The notes beneath the pieces were generated by a model, which saw only the letters and a program-made list of their open reading frames with translations, was not told the DNA's origin and searched no databases. This document shows, one piece after another, positions 1 to 7,791 of a stretch of 64,000 bases of DNA. Positions within the stretch are counted from its first letter, which is position 1. Every line of letters starts with the position of its first letter. The stretch comes from Pseudoduganella umbonata. GTDB taxonomy: Bacteria > Pseudomonadota > Gammaproteobacteria > Burkholderiales > Burkholderiaceae_D. The DNA is taken from contig NZ_JACHXS010000013.1 in the NCBI RefSeq assembly GCF_014192225.1, positions 186,001 to 250,000 on the forward strand. The letters are read 5' to 3'. A program made the position numbers and the translations under genes.

Positions 1-336
1 GTGATGAAGGAGCTGGGCCCGCAGGCGAAGGACGTGCAGGTGCTGTTCGTGACGCTGGACCCGGAGCGCGACACGCCGGAACTGCTGAAGCAGTACGTGC
101 CGGCGTTCGATCCGGCCTTCACGGGCCTGTATGGCACGCCGGCCGAAATCGCCCAGACGGCCAAGGAATTCAAGGTGTTCTACAAGAAGGTGCCGGGCAA
201 GGATCCGGCCAGCTATTCGATCGACCACACCGCCGGCAGCTACGTGTTCGACAAGCAGGGCAAGGTGCGCCTGTTCCTGCGCCATGCGCAGGGCACCAAG
301 CCGGTGGTGCACGACCTGAAGCAGCTGCTGTCCTGA
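1..336 (+). CDS. SCO1/SenC family copper chaperone, 3' part only
   Basis: C-terminal 111 residues of a SCO1/SenC (PrrC-like) protein, a periplasmic membrane-anchored thioredoxin-fold protein that helps deliver copper to cytochrome oxidase. The visible part has the family's LDPERDTPE stretch, then the YSIDHTAGSYVFD segment containing the conserved copper-ligand histidine. The CxxxC copper-binding motif and membrane anchor would lie before the window, so the first codon here (GTG) is internal and not a start. No frameshift is seen in this part. A perfect palindrome follows the stop at 14 bp. Confidence 0.9.
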   Translation: MMKELGPQAKDVQVLFVTLDPERDTPELLKQYVPAFDPAFTGLYGTPAEIAQTAKEFKVFYKKVPGKDPASYSIDHTAGSYVFDKQGKVRLFLRHAQGTKPVVHDLKQLLS

Positions 337-350
337 TCATCCCCGATCGA

Positions 351-372
351 CTCCGCCGCGGCCGCGGCGGAG
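351..372. terminator. 22-bp perfect GC palindrome after the SCO gene
   Basis: CTCCGCCGCGG and its exact reverse complement abut with no spacer, 14 bp after the SCO stop and 85 bp before the AI-2E permease start. It could fold as an 8-9 bp hairpin. Only a short pyrimidine run (TGCTCTTCCCG) follows, so it is a weak intrinsic terminator at best and could instead be an mRNA-stabilising hairpin. Confidence 0.4.
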
Positions 373-457
373 TGCTCTTCCCGCTTGCCATTCGTCCAAG
401 CTTGCATCTTTTGCAGGTCGCCCCCATTTGCCGGGGACACCTGGAGGATGCCGCCGC

Positions 458-1540
458 ATGGAAAAGCGCTTTCAACCCTATACCCGCCTTGCGGCGATCG
501 TGTTTCTCGTGGTCGGCTGCCTGTGGGTGCTGCGGCCGTTCCTGCCGGCCGTGCTGTTCGCCTGCGCGATCACGATCTCGAGCTGGCAGCTGTACGTGCG
601 CCTGCTGGACCGGCTGAAGGGCCACCGTACGCTGGCCGCCACCGTGATGACGGTGTCGCTGATCCTGGTGATCATCCTGCCGCTGGCACTCGTGACGTGG
701 AACGTGGCGGACAATGCGGGCAACGTCTACCGCGCGCTGCGCGATGCACTGGCTTCCGGCACGATGGCCGCGCCGGACTGGCTGCGCGGCATCCCCATCG
801 TCGGCGAGACGGTCTTCAACTATGTGCAGAACCTGATCAGCAGCCGCGAGCAGCTGATCGACACCGCCAAGCGCTTCATGGAGCCGGCGCGCCACTTCCT
901 GCTGGGCGGCGGTATCGTGCTGGGCAGCGGCGTGGCGCAGGTGAGCCTGGCGGCCTTCGTCAGCTTCTTCCTGTACCGCGACGGCCACACGCTGCTGAAG
1001 GCCCTGTCGATCGGCATGGACAAGATCATGGGCGAGCACGCGCTCGAGGTGGCCGATACCGTCAGCCGCACCGTGCGCGGCGTGATGTACGGCCTGCTGG
1101 GTACCGCGCTGGCGCAGGCCGCCGTGGCCGCCATCGGCTTCATGATCGCCGGCGTGCCGGCCGTCGCGCTGCTGTCCGTGGCCACGTTCCTGTTTTCGCT
1201 GATTCCCGTCGGCCCGCCGCTGGTCTGGGGCGGCGCCGCCATCTGGCTGTTCTACCAGGGCAGTACCGGCTGGGCCATCTTCATGGCGGTGTGGGGCGTG
1301 TTCCTGATCAGCGGCGTCGACAACGTCGTCAAGCCCGTGCTGATCAGCCGCGGCTCCAGCCTGCCGTTCCTGCTGGTGCTGCTGGGCGTGCTGGGCGGCG
1401 TGATCGCGTTCGGCTTCGTCGGCCTGTTCATCGGCCCGACCCTGCTCGCCGTCGCCCTCGGGCTGCTGCGCAACTGGACCAACGTCAACCCCGTCACGCC
1501 GCACCGGCCCGGGCGCGAGCAGGGCGAAGCGGCCCCGTAA
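458..1540 (+). CDS. AI-2E family transporter (PerM/YdiK-like permease)
   Basis: 360-residue inner-membrane protein of the AI-2E/PerM family. Members are variously reported as autoinducer-2 exporters or ion antiporters, so the substrate here is unknown. There is a paired hydrophobic segment at residues 10-45, another near 60-85, a soluble central part, and a block of helices from about 165 to the end. The family's C-terminal signature GFVGLFIGPTLLAVALG is present. I chose the ATG that gives MEKRFQPYTRL: it has GGAGG 10 bases upstream, while the upstream in-frame extension is proline/glycine-rich and unlike the family. The gene stands alone, followed by a convergent gene and a hairpin repeat. 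Confidence 0.88.
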   Translation: MEKRFQPYTRLAAIVFLVVGCLWVLRPFLPAVLFACAITISSWQLYVRLLDRLKGHRTLAATVMTVSLILVIILPLALVTWNVADNAGNVYRALRDALASGTMAAPDWLRGIPIVGETVFNYVQNLISSREQLIDTAKRFMEPARHFLLGGGIVLGSGVAQVSLAAFVSFFLYRDGHTLLKALSIGMDKIMGEHALEVADTVSRTVRGVMYGLLGTALAQAAVAAIGFMIAGVPAVALLSVATFLFSLIPVGPPLVWGGAAIWLFYQGSTGWAIFMAVWGVFLISGVDNVVKPVLISRGSSLPFLLVLLGVLGGVIAFGFVGLFIGPTLLAVALGLLRNWTNVNPVTPHRPGREQGEAAP

Positions 1541-1547
1541 ATGTTGC

Positions 1548-1620
1548 AAAAAAAACCGGTGACAGACACCGGTTTTTTTGAAACATTTCCTGAAAAATGG
1601 GGTACGTCCCCATTTTTCGG
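1548..1620. repeat. Two back-to-back hairpins between convergent genes
   Basis: The first hairpin has the CCGGTG-ACAGA-CACCGG core flanked by A and T runs. The second has the stem GAAAAATGGGG / TCCCCATTTTTC around TACG. Each is followed by GAAACATTT or GCAATGTTT. A-runs and T-runs on both sides would let them end transcription from both the AI-2E permease and the convergent DUF3108-like gene. The same core and flank recur near 3945, 15190, 15355, 24610 and 24740, so this is a dispersed repeat family of this genome and not a one-off terminator. Confidence 0.6.
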
Positions 1621-1628
1621 GCAATGTT

Positions 1629-2384
1629 TCAGTCCAGCAGGGTTTTTACCAGCGTGCGGCCGTCGGGCAGGGTGCTTTCCTGTTTCACCATCAGCTGCGT
1701 GCCCTTGGCGTACCAGAACTTCGATACGCTGCCAGGCTGGTTGTAGTCGGTGGTGACGATCCAGCAGTCGACAGGGCCGGCGGGGCCGCCGATCGCTTCG
1801 CTGCCGGCGACGCGGAACGTGTAGCGCGCGGGGGCAGCGCCGCCGGCGTGGTAGAACACGAGCTGCGCTTCGTAGCCGTCGGCCAGCGGCAGCGTTTGCA
1901 GCAGTTCCATGTCGGTTTCAAAGTTGAACGAGGGTTCCTTCGACTCCACCGCCAGGTTTTTTTGCGTGTTGTCCTTCAGTCCCGCCATGCCGCTGATCCG
2001 GTCGGCCGCGAACGCAAAGCCTTCCACGGTCTTCCTGCCATCCTTCTCGGTGATACGCACATGCGTCAGCGGGCGGAACGTGGCGGTCTCGAACGTCGAT
2101 TCGAGGCGCTTCACGGAAGGCGTCTTGCCCACGGCGTCCCAGCGCTGGCGGATCTGCATCCGCGTGCCGTCGAAATGGATGTCCCGCTGCCAGATGTCGA
2201 GCGCCGTGTTGCCGTCGGCCGAACGCAGGTAGCGCAGGTAGCGGTGGCTGCCTTCCTTGAGCAGGTGGAAGCGCGGCAGCGGCGTGCCCACTTCCACGTA
2301 TTGCGGCGCGGCGTGGGCCAGCGCCGTGGCACCCAGCAGCAGGGCGGACAACAGGGCGGGCAGGGGCGATCGGAAGCGCGGCAT
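1629..2384 (-). CDS. Secreted DUF3108-like protein
   Basis: 251 residues with a Sec signal peptide (hydrophobic core ALLSALLLGATALAHA, cleavage likely after AHA). The rest is predicted beta-rich and ends with FWYAKGTQLMVKQ, reminiscent of DUF3108 periplasmic proteins. The molecular function is unknown. I placed the start at the MPRFRSPLP methionine because GGAG lies 6 bases upstream and the signal peptide then begins properly; a longer reading frame upstream runs through the promoter repeats. Transcription converges on the AI-2E permease. Confidence 0.6.
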   Translation of the reverse strand: MPRFRSPLPALLSALLLGATALAHAAPQYVEVGTPLPRFHLLKEGSHRYLRYLRSADGNTALDIWQRDIHFDGTRMQIRQRWDAVGKTPSVKRLESTFETATFRPLTHVRITEKDGRKTVEGFAFAADRISGMAGLKDNTQKNLAVESKEPSFNFETDMELLQTLPLADGYEAQLVFYHAGGAAPARYTFRVAGSEAIGGPAGPVDCWIVTTDYNQPGSVSKFWYAKGTQLMVKQESTLPDGRTLVKTLLD

Positions 2385-2410
2385 TCGGGTCTCCACGGTG
2401 GTGAAAGACC

Positions 2411-2458
2411 CGATTATAAGGAAGATTGCAAAGCAGACTACAAAGCGGATTGCAAAGG
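2411..2458 (-). repeat. Four tandem 12-bp units in the promoter of the DUF3108-like gene
   Basis: Read on the plus strand the units are CGATTATAAGGA, AGATTGCAAAGC, AGACTACAAAGC and GGATTGCAAAGG. The first unit contains the complement of a perfect TATAAT (2413-2418) that would serve as -10 for the minus-strand gene, and the other three units fall in the -35 region and beyond. No good -35 hexamer is visible at 17 bp, which suggests the repeats bind an activator, or that they are simple replication slippage. Confidence 0.5.
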
Positions 2459-2495
2459 AGATAACGCCGTGCGGCACGGCGCGGCGAAACCCGGG

Positions 2496-3830
2496 TCAGT
2501 CCTGCTCGTCCTCGGCGGTGCGAGGGATGCGCGGGATGACCTTCACGAGCAGGATGCGCGGGCCGTTCATCTTGCGCACCACGATGTCGAAGGCGTTGAA
2601 GCTCACGCGCTGGCCCTGTTTCGGGATATCGCCAAGCTTCAGCATGATCAGGCCGCCCACGGATTCCACCTCGTCCAGGCCCAGTTCCTCGTTCTCGATG
2701 TCGATGCCCAGCACCCGTTCCAGCGAGAAGATCGGCAGGCTGGCCTTGCCGATCAGCGAACCGTCGTCGCCCTTCAGCCAGTCGTTCTCGTTCAGGCGGA
2801 ATTCGTCGTGGATTTCGCCGACCATGGCGCCCAGCAGGTTGTCCAGCGTCAGGAAGCCCACCGGCCGCTTGCCCTTTTCGCCGATCAGCGCGAAGTGCGG
2901 CGCGCCTTCGCGGAAGCGGCGGAACAGTTCGATCGCCGGCGTGCGCGCGGAAATCGTCTCGACCGGCCGCAGGAACGGCGTGAACGACTTGATCGGCTTG
3001 CCGTTCTGCTGCGCGAAGAACAGGTCCTTCAGGTGCACGATGCCGAGCACGGATTCGTCGTCGTCGAAGTAGGGGTAGCGCGAAAAACGGTTGCGCACCA
3101 CGGTCTCCAGGTTCGCTTCCAGCGAGCGCGAGGCGTGCAGAGCGATCACCTCGTTGATGGGCCGCATCAGGTCCGACACGCGCAGCTGCGAGAAATCCAG
3201 CGTGTTGGCGAGGATGTTGCGCTCGTCCTTGTCGAACTGCTCGCCCGGCTTGCTGGTGCGCAGGATCAGCTTCAGCTCTTCGGTCGAGTAATGCGAATCG
3301 TGGCCGCCAGGGCCGCGCAGGCCGGCCAGGTGCAGCACCATGTTGGCGCTCTTGTTGAGCACCCAGATCGCCGGGTACATCATCCAGTAGAAGCCATACA
3401 GCGGCATTGCGCACCATACGGCCACCGCTTCCGGCACGCGGATCGCCAGCGACTTCGGCGCCAGTTCGCCGACCACGATGTGCAGGAACGAGATCGTGAC
3501 GAAGGCGAACACGAACGAGATGCCGTGCAGTATTTCGGGAGAGGTGACGCCGACGGCGGTCAGCAGTGGTTCGAGCAGGCCGGCGAACGCCGGTTCGCCG
3601 ATCCAGCCGAGGCCCAGCGAGGCCAGCGTGATGCCCAGCTGGCAGGCCGACAGGTAAGCATCGAGCTCGCCGTGGACTTTTTCCAGGATGCGGCCCCTGA
3701 GGCCCTGCGTTTTCGCGATGGCGCGCACGCGGGTGCGGCGCAATGTCACGATGCCGAATTCGGCGGCAACGAAAAAACCGTTCAATGCAACGAGGAGCAG
3801 CGCAAACAGGACCAGCAATAGATTATGCAT
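2496..3830 (-). CDS. CorC/HlyC family CBS-domain membrane protein (CNNM/DUF21)
   Basis: 444 residues. N-terminal CNNM/DUF21 transmembrane part (about 1-190, beginning with LLLVLFALLLVALNGFF), a CBS pair (about 200-330), and a C-terminal CorC_HlyC domain (about 350-430). Family members are called hemolysin-like or Mg2+/Co2+ efflux proteins; a cation-transport or regulatory role is the safest reading. The start at MHNLLLVLF fits the first hydrophobic helix, although the upstream Shine-Dalgarno match is poor. A GTG three codons earlier is the alternative. Confidence 0.87.
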   Translation of the reverse strand: MHNLLLVLFALLLVALNGFFVAAEFGIVTLRRTRVRAIAKTQGLRGRILEKVHGELDAYLSACQLGITLASLGLGWIGEPAFAGLLEPLLTAVGVTSPEILHGISFVFAFVTISFLHIVVGELAPKSLAIRVPEAVAVWCAMPLYGFYWMMYPAIWVLNKSANMVLHLAGLRGPGGHDSHYSTEELKLILRTSKPGEQFDKDERNILANTLDFSQLRVSDLMRPINEVIALHASRSLEANLETVVRNRFSRYPYFDDDESVLGIVHLKDLFFAQQNGKPIKSFTPFLRPVETISARTPAIELFRRFREGAPHFALIGEKGKRPVGFLTLDNLLGAMVGEIHDEFRLNENDWLKGDDGSLIGKASLPIFSLERVLGIDIENEELGLDEVESVGGLIMLKLGDIPKQGQRVSFNAFDIVVRKMNGPRILLVKVIPRIPRTAEDEQD

Positions 3831-3939
3831 AAGGCACACTTCGAGGTGCTTTCGTCACCGCGCGCATGGCGGCGGTGGTGCGGAATTCTTCGAAGCGGGT
3901 AGTTAAAACGTACATCTTAGCCGACCCGCCGCCAACGTC

Positions 3940-4030
3940 CGGCAAAAACCGGTGACAGGCTCCGGTTTTTTTGCAATGTTTCCGGGAACCGGACGGTCCG
4001 CCGCCGTGGCCTGTCACCGGTTTTCATGTC
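3940..4030. repeat. Inverted CCGGTGACAGG repeats between genes
   Basis: AAAAACCGGTGACAGGCTCCGGTTTTTTT is followed by GCAATGTTTCC, a second GGAACCGGACGG stem, and GGCCTGTCACCGGTTTT at the far end, so two ACCGGTGACAGG copies face each other about 70 bp apart. It belongs to the same family as the element at 1548. It lies between the divergent promoter of the CorC-like gene and the 3' end of the LysR gene. Confidence 0.5.
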
Positions 4031-4057
4031 CGGGCAACGGCGGCACACGCGGTGCGG

Positions 4058-4960
4058 CTACACCGTAAACAGCCCCGTATTGGCAGCCATGATCGCCTCC
4101 ACCGCCGCGTGCTTGATGCGCCGTTCGCTGGAGATCGCGTAGAACTGTTCGCGCAGTTCGGTGGCGGCGCCGGCGGGGACCGCGCCGAACTGCGCGAGGA
4201 TGTCCGGTTCCAGGCCGGCGGGGGCAAAGAACAGGCCCAACCCGTCGCGGGCGAACGTGGTCAGCATCGCGTTGTCCTCGAACTCGCCCACCACGTCGGG
4301 CCGCACGTCGTGCTTCAGCAGCCATTCGTCGATGCGGCCGCGCAGCGCGTTGTTCCGCGTCGGCAGCAGCATCGGCGCGTGGTTCAGGTTGCGCGGGAAA
4401 TTGGCGCCCAGCCCCTCGACCAGCTCCGGGGTGCCGAACACCAGCATTTCGCTTTCGCCCAGCAGGTGGTTGTATACGCGCAGGCTGGCCGATGCGCGTA
4501 CCGAACGGTCCGTCAGCACCACGTCCAGCTTGTGCAGCGCCAGGTCGGCCAGCAGCGATTCGAACTCGCGTTCCACGCACACCAGTTTGCACGGCATCTT
4601 CATCTCGAACGCCGCGCGCAGCAGGCGGTAGGCGATCAGCTTGGGCAGCGAATCCGAGATGCCCACCGTGAGCCGGGTGCGCCCCGCATCGGCCTCGTTC
4701 AGCGCTTCCTGCATGCGGTCGCCCAGCTCGAAAATCTGCTCCGCATACGTCAGCGCCACACGGCCCGCCTCGGTGGGCACCAGCCGCCGGCCCTGTTGTG
4801 TCAGCAACTGCTTGCCCACCGATTGTTCGAGCGCCGCGAGCTGCGCACTGATAGTCTGTATGGCCAGGCCCAGCCGCTCGGCCGCGCGCGTGACGCTGCC
4901 TTCCGCGGCCACCACACGGAAGAAATACAGGTGGCGGAAATTGATGCCGCTGGTTTTCAT
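4058..4960 (-). CDS. LysR-type regulator, NhaR-like
   Basis: 300 residues. Winged-helix DNA-binding domain at about 6-64 (FRHLYFFRVVAAEGSVTRAAERL, then SAQLAALEQSVG), followed by a periplasmic-binding-like effector domain. The N-terminus INFRHLYFFRVVAAEGSVTRAA and overall length match the NhaR subgroup, whose E. coli member responds to sodium and pH stress. It is divergent from terD1 with a 210-bp shared control region. That layout makes it the likely local regulator of the Ter locus (inference), acting on the element at 4985 and possibly its copy at 11806. Confidence 0.85.
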   Translation of the reverse strand: MKTSGINFRHLYFFRVVAAEGSVTRAAERLGLAIQTISAQLAALEQSVGKQLLTQQGRRLVPTEAGRVALTYAEQIFELGDRMQEALNEADAGRTRLTVGISDSLPKLIAYRLLRAAFEMKMPCKLVCVEREFESLLADLALHKLDVVLTDRSVRASASLRVYNHLLGESEMLVFGTPELVEGLGANFPRNLNHAPMLLPTRNNALRGRIDEWLLKHDVRPDVVGEFEDNAMLTTFARDGLGLFFAPAGLEPDILAQFGAVPAGAATELREQFYAISSERRIKHAAVEAIMAANTGLFTV

Positions 4961-4984
4961 GGTTTCGGTTTTTACGCAGTAATG

Positions 4985-5031
4985 TTCATATTATCTTCTA
5001 TTTTTCAATTCATTTGTTTCCTCTACACTGC
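4985..5031 (+). promoter_or_regulatory. Conserved 47-bp promoter element, copy A (upstream of terD1)
   Basis: Begins TTCATATTATCT and ends CCTCTACACTGC. Lined up without gaps against the element before the DUF475 gene it matches at 36 of 47 positions, with both ends nearly invariant. The TACACT near its right end could be a -10 hexamer, and the AT-rich left part could hold an activator site for the divergent LysR regulator. It lies 140 bp before terD1, leaving a long leader. Confidence 0.55.
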
Positions 5032-5110
5032 TTGACATTGATCAAGCAACAAGTGATCGGCAGAAAGCAAACGGGCGGCATCGCCCACGATGAATCTCGG
5101 CGCGCTACAA

Positions 5111-5145
5111 GACACCAGCCGCGCCGGATACGCAACAAGGGTGTC
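5111..5145 (+). promoter_or_regulatory. terD1 leader hairpin GACACC...GGTGTC
   Basis: A 6-bp stem (GACACC at the left, GGTGTC at the right) encloses a GC-rich loop that starts with CCAGCCGCGCC or similar. It ends about 15 bases before the GAAGGAG ribosome site of terD1. The leader of terD2 has the same stem and nearly the same loop start (13045-13076), although the loops differ in length. That argues for a conserved RNA element or shared ancestry. Confidence 0.45.
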
Positions 5146-5170
5146 CTACTAACTGAAGGAGTATTCGATC

Positions 5171-5746
5171 ATGGCAATCAGTCTGCAAAAAGGCGGCAAC
5201 GTCAATCTGTCCAAGGAAGCCCCCGGTCTGTCGCAACTGACGATCGGCCTGGGCTGGGACGTACGCACCACCGATGGCGCCGCATTCGACATCGACAGCT
5301 CGGCATTCATCCTGAAAGCGGATGGCAAGGTGCGCAGCGACTCCGACTTCATCTTCTATAACAACCTGAAATCGAGCGACGGCGCCGTGCAGCACTCCGG
5401 CGACAACCGCACCGGCGAAGGTACGGGCGACGACGAGACCGTGCAGGTCGACCTGTCGAAAGTGCCGGCCGACGTGGACAAGGTCGCCGTCTGCGTGACG
5501 ATCCACGATGCCGACACCCGCCGCCAGAACTTCGGGCAGGTGCAGAAGGCGTTCGTGCGCTGCGTGAACACCGCCACCAACCAGGAAGTGGCGCGCTACG
5601 ACCTGTCCGAGGACAGCTCGACGGAAACGGCGATGGTGTTCGGTGAACTGTACCGCGCCGGCAGCGACTGGAAGTTCCGCGCAGTGGGCCAGGGCTTCGC
5701 CGGCGGTCTCGCCTCGCTGGCCACCAGCTACGGCGTGTCGGTCTAA
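5171..5746 (+). CDS. terD: TerD family protein, copy 1
   Basis: 191-residue TerD/CABP-fold protein. Family members bind calcium through acidic loops and take part in resistance to tellurite, phage and other envelope or oxidative stresses. The family hallmarks GLGWD (about 27-31), DIDSSAF (about 39-45) and HSGDNRTGEG followed by DDE (about 75-90) are intact. The start has GAAGGAG upstream at good spacing. It is about 90% identical by eye to the TerD at 13104 and is followed after 60 bp by a TerZ-like paralogue. Confidence 0.93.
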   Translation: MAISLQKGGNVNLSKEAPGLSQLTIGLGWDVRTTDGAAFDIDSSAFILKADGKVRSDSDFIFYNNLKSSDGAVQHSGDNRTGEGTGDDETVQVDLSKVPADVDKVAVCVTIHDADTRRQNFGQVQKAFVRCVNTATNQEVARYDLSEDSSTETAMVFGELYRAGSDWKFRAVGQGFAGGLASLATSYGVSV

Positions 5747-5754
5747 GCATGCTC

Positions 5755-5776
5755 GCCGGCGGCAACCGCCGCCGGC
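5755..5776 (+). terminator. Hairpin between terD1 and terZ1
   Basis: The 8-bp stem GCCGGCGG / CCGCCGGC has a 6-base loop and starts 8 bases after the terD1 stop. No T run follows, so it is more likely a 3' stabiliser or partial attenuator that sets the TerD:TerZ ratio than a full terminator. There is no equivalent after terD2, where the next gene begins 3 bases downstream. Confidence 0.4.
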
Positions 5777-5806
5777 AAGGATCAGCAGCAAACAAAGGAG
5801 TCAGAC

Positions 5807-6388
5807 ATGTCAGTGAATTTGAGTAAGGGCCAGAAGATCTCTCTGGACAAGGAAGCCGGCGGCGCGCTGTCGCACGTGACGATGGGCCTGGGCTGGGATT
5901 CCGTGAAAAGCAAGGGCTTCCTCGGTTTCGGCAGCAAGAGCGCCGACGTCGACCTGGATGCCTCGTGCCTGCTGTTCGACGAAGCCAACAAGCCGGTCGA
6001 CACGGTCTGGTTCCGCCAGCTGAAGAGCCGTGACGGCAGCGTCGTTCACTCGGGCGACAACCGCACCGGCGCCGGCGACGGCGACGACGAGCAGATCAGC
6101 GTCAGCCTGCAGCAGGTGCCGGCCAACGTGAAGAGCATCGTGTTTACGGTGAACAGCTTCACCGGCCAGAGCTTCGCGCAGGTGCAGAACGCCTACTGCC
6201 GCCTGCTGAACGCGAACAACGGCAAGGAAGTGGCGCGCTTCGACCTGTCCGTGCAGGGCCCGCACAGCGCCCAGATCATGGCCAAGCTGTACCGCCACAA
6301 CGGCGAATGGAAGATGCACGCGATCGGCGAAAACGGCACCGGCCGCACGTTCGACGAACTGCTGCCGCAAGTCGCGCAGCACCTGTAG
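5807..6388 (+). CDS. TerD-family protein, TerZ-like, copy 1
   Basis: 193-residue TerD-fold protein closer to the TerZ/CABP group: it has KSKGFLGFGSKSADVDLDAS (about 29-48), the DLDAS acidic motif, and HSGDNRTGAGDGDDE. A calcium-dependent scaffold role in the Ter complex is known for the family but not shown here. AAAGGAG precedes the ATG. It is almost identical to the gene at 14477. The stop is followed about 180 bp later by a strong terminator. Confidence 0.9.
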   Translation: MSVNLSKGQKISLDKEAGGALSHVTMGLGWDSVKSKGFLGFGSKSADVDLDASCLLFDEANKPVDTVWFRQLKSRDGSVVHSGDNRTGAGDGDDEQISVSLQQVPANVKSIVFTVNSFTGQSFAQVQNAYCRLLNANNGKEVARFDLSVQGPHSAQIMAKLYRHNGEWKMHAIGENGTGRTFDELLPQVAQHL

Positions 6389-6569
6389 TACGCAACCGGT
6401 AACAGGCAGCACCAATACGCAGCCGGCAAGCCGGCTGCAAGCAAAGACGCGGTGGCAAGGTGCCGCCGCGCGAAGACATGCAGTCCGATGGACAGCAAAC
6501 CGCCGTAGTGAAGACGCTGCGGCACGTACCGTGTTTCACCTGCGCCTGCCCCATGGCGCGCTTCCCTTT

Positions 6570-6604
6570 GCGGTGGTCCGGTCAACCGGCCACCGCTTTT
6601 TTTT
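6570..6604 (+). terminator. Rho-independent terminator of the terD1-terZ1 unit
   Basis: Stem GCGGTGG / CCACCGC, extended by CCGGT/ACCGG pairing around the CA of the loop, followed by eight T residues. The same structure with small base changes follows the second TerZ-like gene (15141). Confidence 0.85.
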
Positions 6605-6646
6605 TCGGCTTGTCACCGAGCGCATTCCGGCTTGCTGTCAGCGCAG

Positions 6647-6712
6647 TTTCCAGCGCATTTTCAGCTCATTTTCAACTCATTTTCAACTTAATTGCAGCCC
6701 GTTTTCAGTTTA
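6647..6712 (+). repeat. Six tandem 11-bp units upstream of the metabolite operon
   Basis: Units in order: TTTCCAGCGCA, TTTTCAGCTCA, TTTTCAACTCA, TTTTCAACTTA, ATTGCAGCCCG, TTTTCAGTTTA. A seventh related unit, CTGTCAGCGCA, lies one base out of register at 6635. They end 56 bp before the ATP-grasp start. Eleven-bp direct repeats of a TTTTCA/CTGTCA core are how OmpR/PhoB-type response regulators commonly bind, so an operator array replacing a -35 box is plausible. No such regulator is encoded nearby. Confidence 0.55.
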
Positions 6713-6768
6713 TCCTCGGTGTTGCACGCACCGCGGCCCGGCGGCCGACCATTCCACGAAGAGGACAT

Positions 6769-7791
6769 ATGCGAGTCTGGTACAACCGAACGTTTTCATC
6801 GATCTACAACGCAATGACCTTGATCCGGCAGCACGACCGCGCCGGCCGCTATCACCTGCTGTACACGGCCGGCAGCAGGACCGTTGCCGCAGGCGCGGCC
6901 CACGCGTTCGAAGCGGAACCGCCGCTGAAGGGCGGCGAGTACCTGGAATGGTGCCTGGACTTCTGCCAGCGCCGCGACATCGGCATTTTCGTGCCGCACC
7001 GCGAAGCGGCCCTGGTCAGCGGCGCGCGCGAGCGCTTCGCCGCCATCGGCACGCGCGTGATGGCGGTCGCCGGCCCTGAAGCGCTGGCGCTGCTGCACGA
7101 CAAGGAACGTTTCTATGCGACCGTGGACCTGCCCGAGGCGCCGCCGCCGGACACCGTGCCGTTCACGAACGCGGCGCAGTTCGATGCCGGTTACGCCGCC
7201 TTGCGCGCGAAGTATCCGCAACTGTGCGTGAAGCCGTCGCAATCCGTGTACGGGCTGGGCTTCGCCGCGCTCGACGAACAGCGCAACAGCGCACAGATCC
7301 TGATGGCGGGCGACCAGTACCAGATCGGCCTGGGGGACTTTCGCGCCGGATTGCGCGAGCTGGGCGAATTTCGCACCATGCTGCTGATGGAATTCCTCGA
7401 AGGCCTGGAATACAGTGTCGACTGCCTGGCCGACAACGGCCGCCTGGTCTGCGCGGTACCGCGCCGCAAGCTGCTCAAGCCGGGCGCCGGGCAGGTCATC
7501 GATCCGCAGCCGGTCATTCTCGAGGCCGTCACGCGGCTGGCCGCCGCATACGGCCTGAATGCCGTGTTCAACGTGCAGTTCCGCGTCAGCGGCGGCCGCA
7601 TGCGGCTGCTGGAGATCAATCCGCGCATGTCCGGCGGCGTCGGCATGGCCTGCATGGCGGGTCCGGCGCTGCCATGGCTGGCGCTGGCCGGGTTCGACCG
7701 GGGCTACGAGCACCTGGAGATTCCCGAGGTACGGGCCGGCATGCGTGTCGGCGAATGGCAGCATGCGGTGGAACTGGAGGGAGCGCAATGA
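6769..7791 (+). CDS. ATP-grasp protein of the Ter-linked metabolite operon
   Basis: 340 residues with a pre-ATP-grasp region, a central ATP-grasp fold and the C-terminal metal/ATP motif LLEINPRMSGGVGM (about residues 280-293). ATP-grasp enzymes ligate a carboxylate to an amine or other nucleophile using ATP; the substrate here is unknown. The start follows GAGGA at 7 bases, and a longer upstream reading frame crosses the terminator and repeats. The stop overlaps the next start by ATGA, showing translational coupling. This gene set (ATP-grasp, PRTase-TRSP, HAD, StiP-like, HpcH-like) is the biosynthetic module described by comparative genomics beside TerD genes. Confidence 0.8.
   Translation: MRVWYNRTFSSIYNAMTLIRQHDRAGRYHLLYTAGSRTVAAGAAHAFEAEPPLKGGEYLEWCLDFCQRRDIGIFVPHREAALVSGARERFAAIGTRVMAVAGPEALALLHDKERFYATVDLPEAPPPDTVPFTNAAQFDAGYAALRAKYPQLCVKPSQSVYGLGFAALDEQRNSAQILMAGDQYQIGLGDFRAGLRELGEFRTMLLMEFLEGLEYSVDCLADNGRLVCAVPRRKLLKPGAGQVIDPQPVILEAVTRLAAAYGLNAVFNVQFRVSGGRMRLLEINPRMSGGVGMACMAGPALPWLALAGFDRGYEHLEIPEVRAGMRVGEWQHAVELEGAQ

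Larger units (their letters stand above)
6389..6768. other. Non-coding region between terZ1 and the metabolite operon
   Basis: This 380-bp gap holds a copy of the sequence that also follows the second TerZ-like gene (about 6520-6606, ending in the terminator) and then the 11-bp repeat array that leads into the ATP-grasp operon. No convincing small gene was found. Confidence 0.6.

Noticed and set aside
1578..3821. 747-codon plus-strand open frame opposite the DUF3108-like and CorC-like genes
   Set aside because: Low-complexity Arg/His/Gln-rich translation typical of the antisense of GC-rich coding DNA; the two minus-strand genes have recognisable domains and starts.
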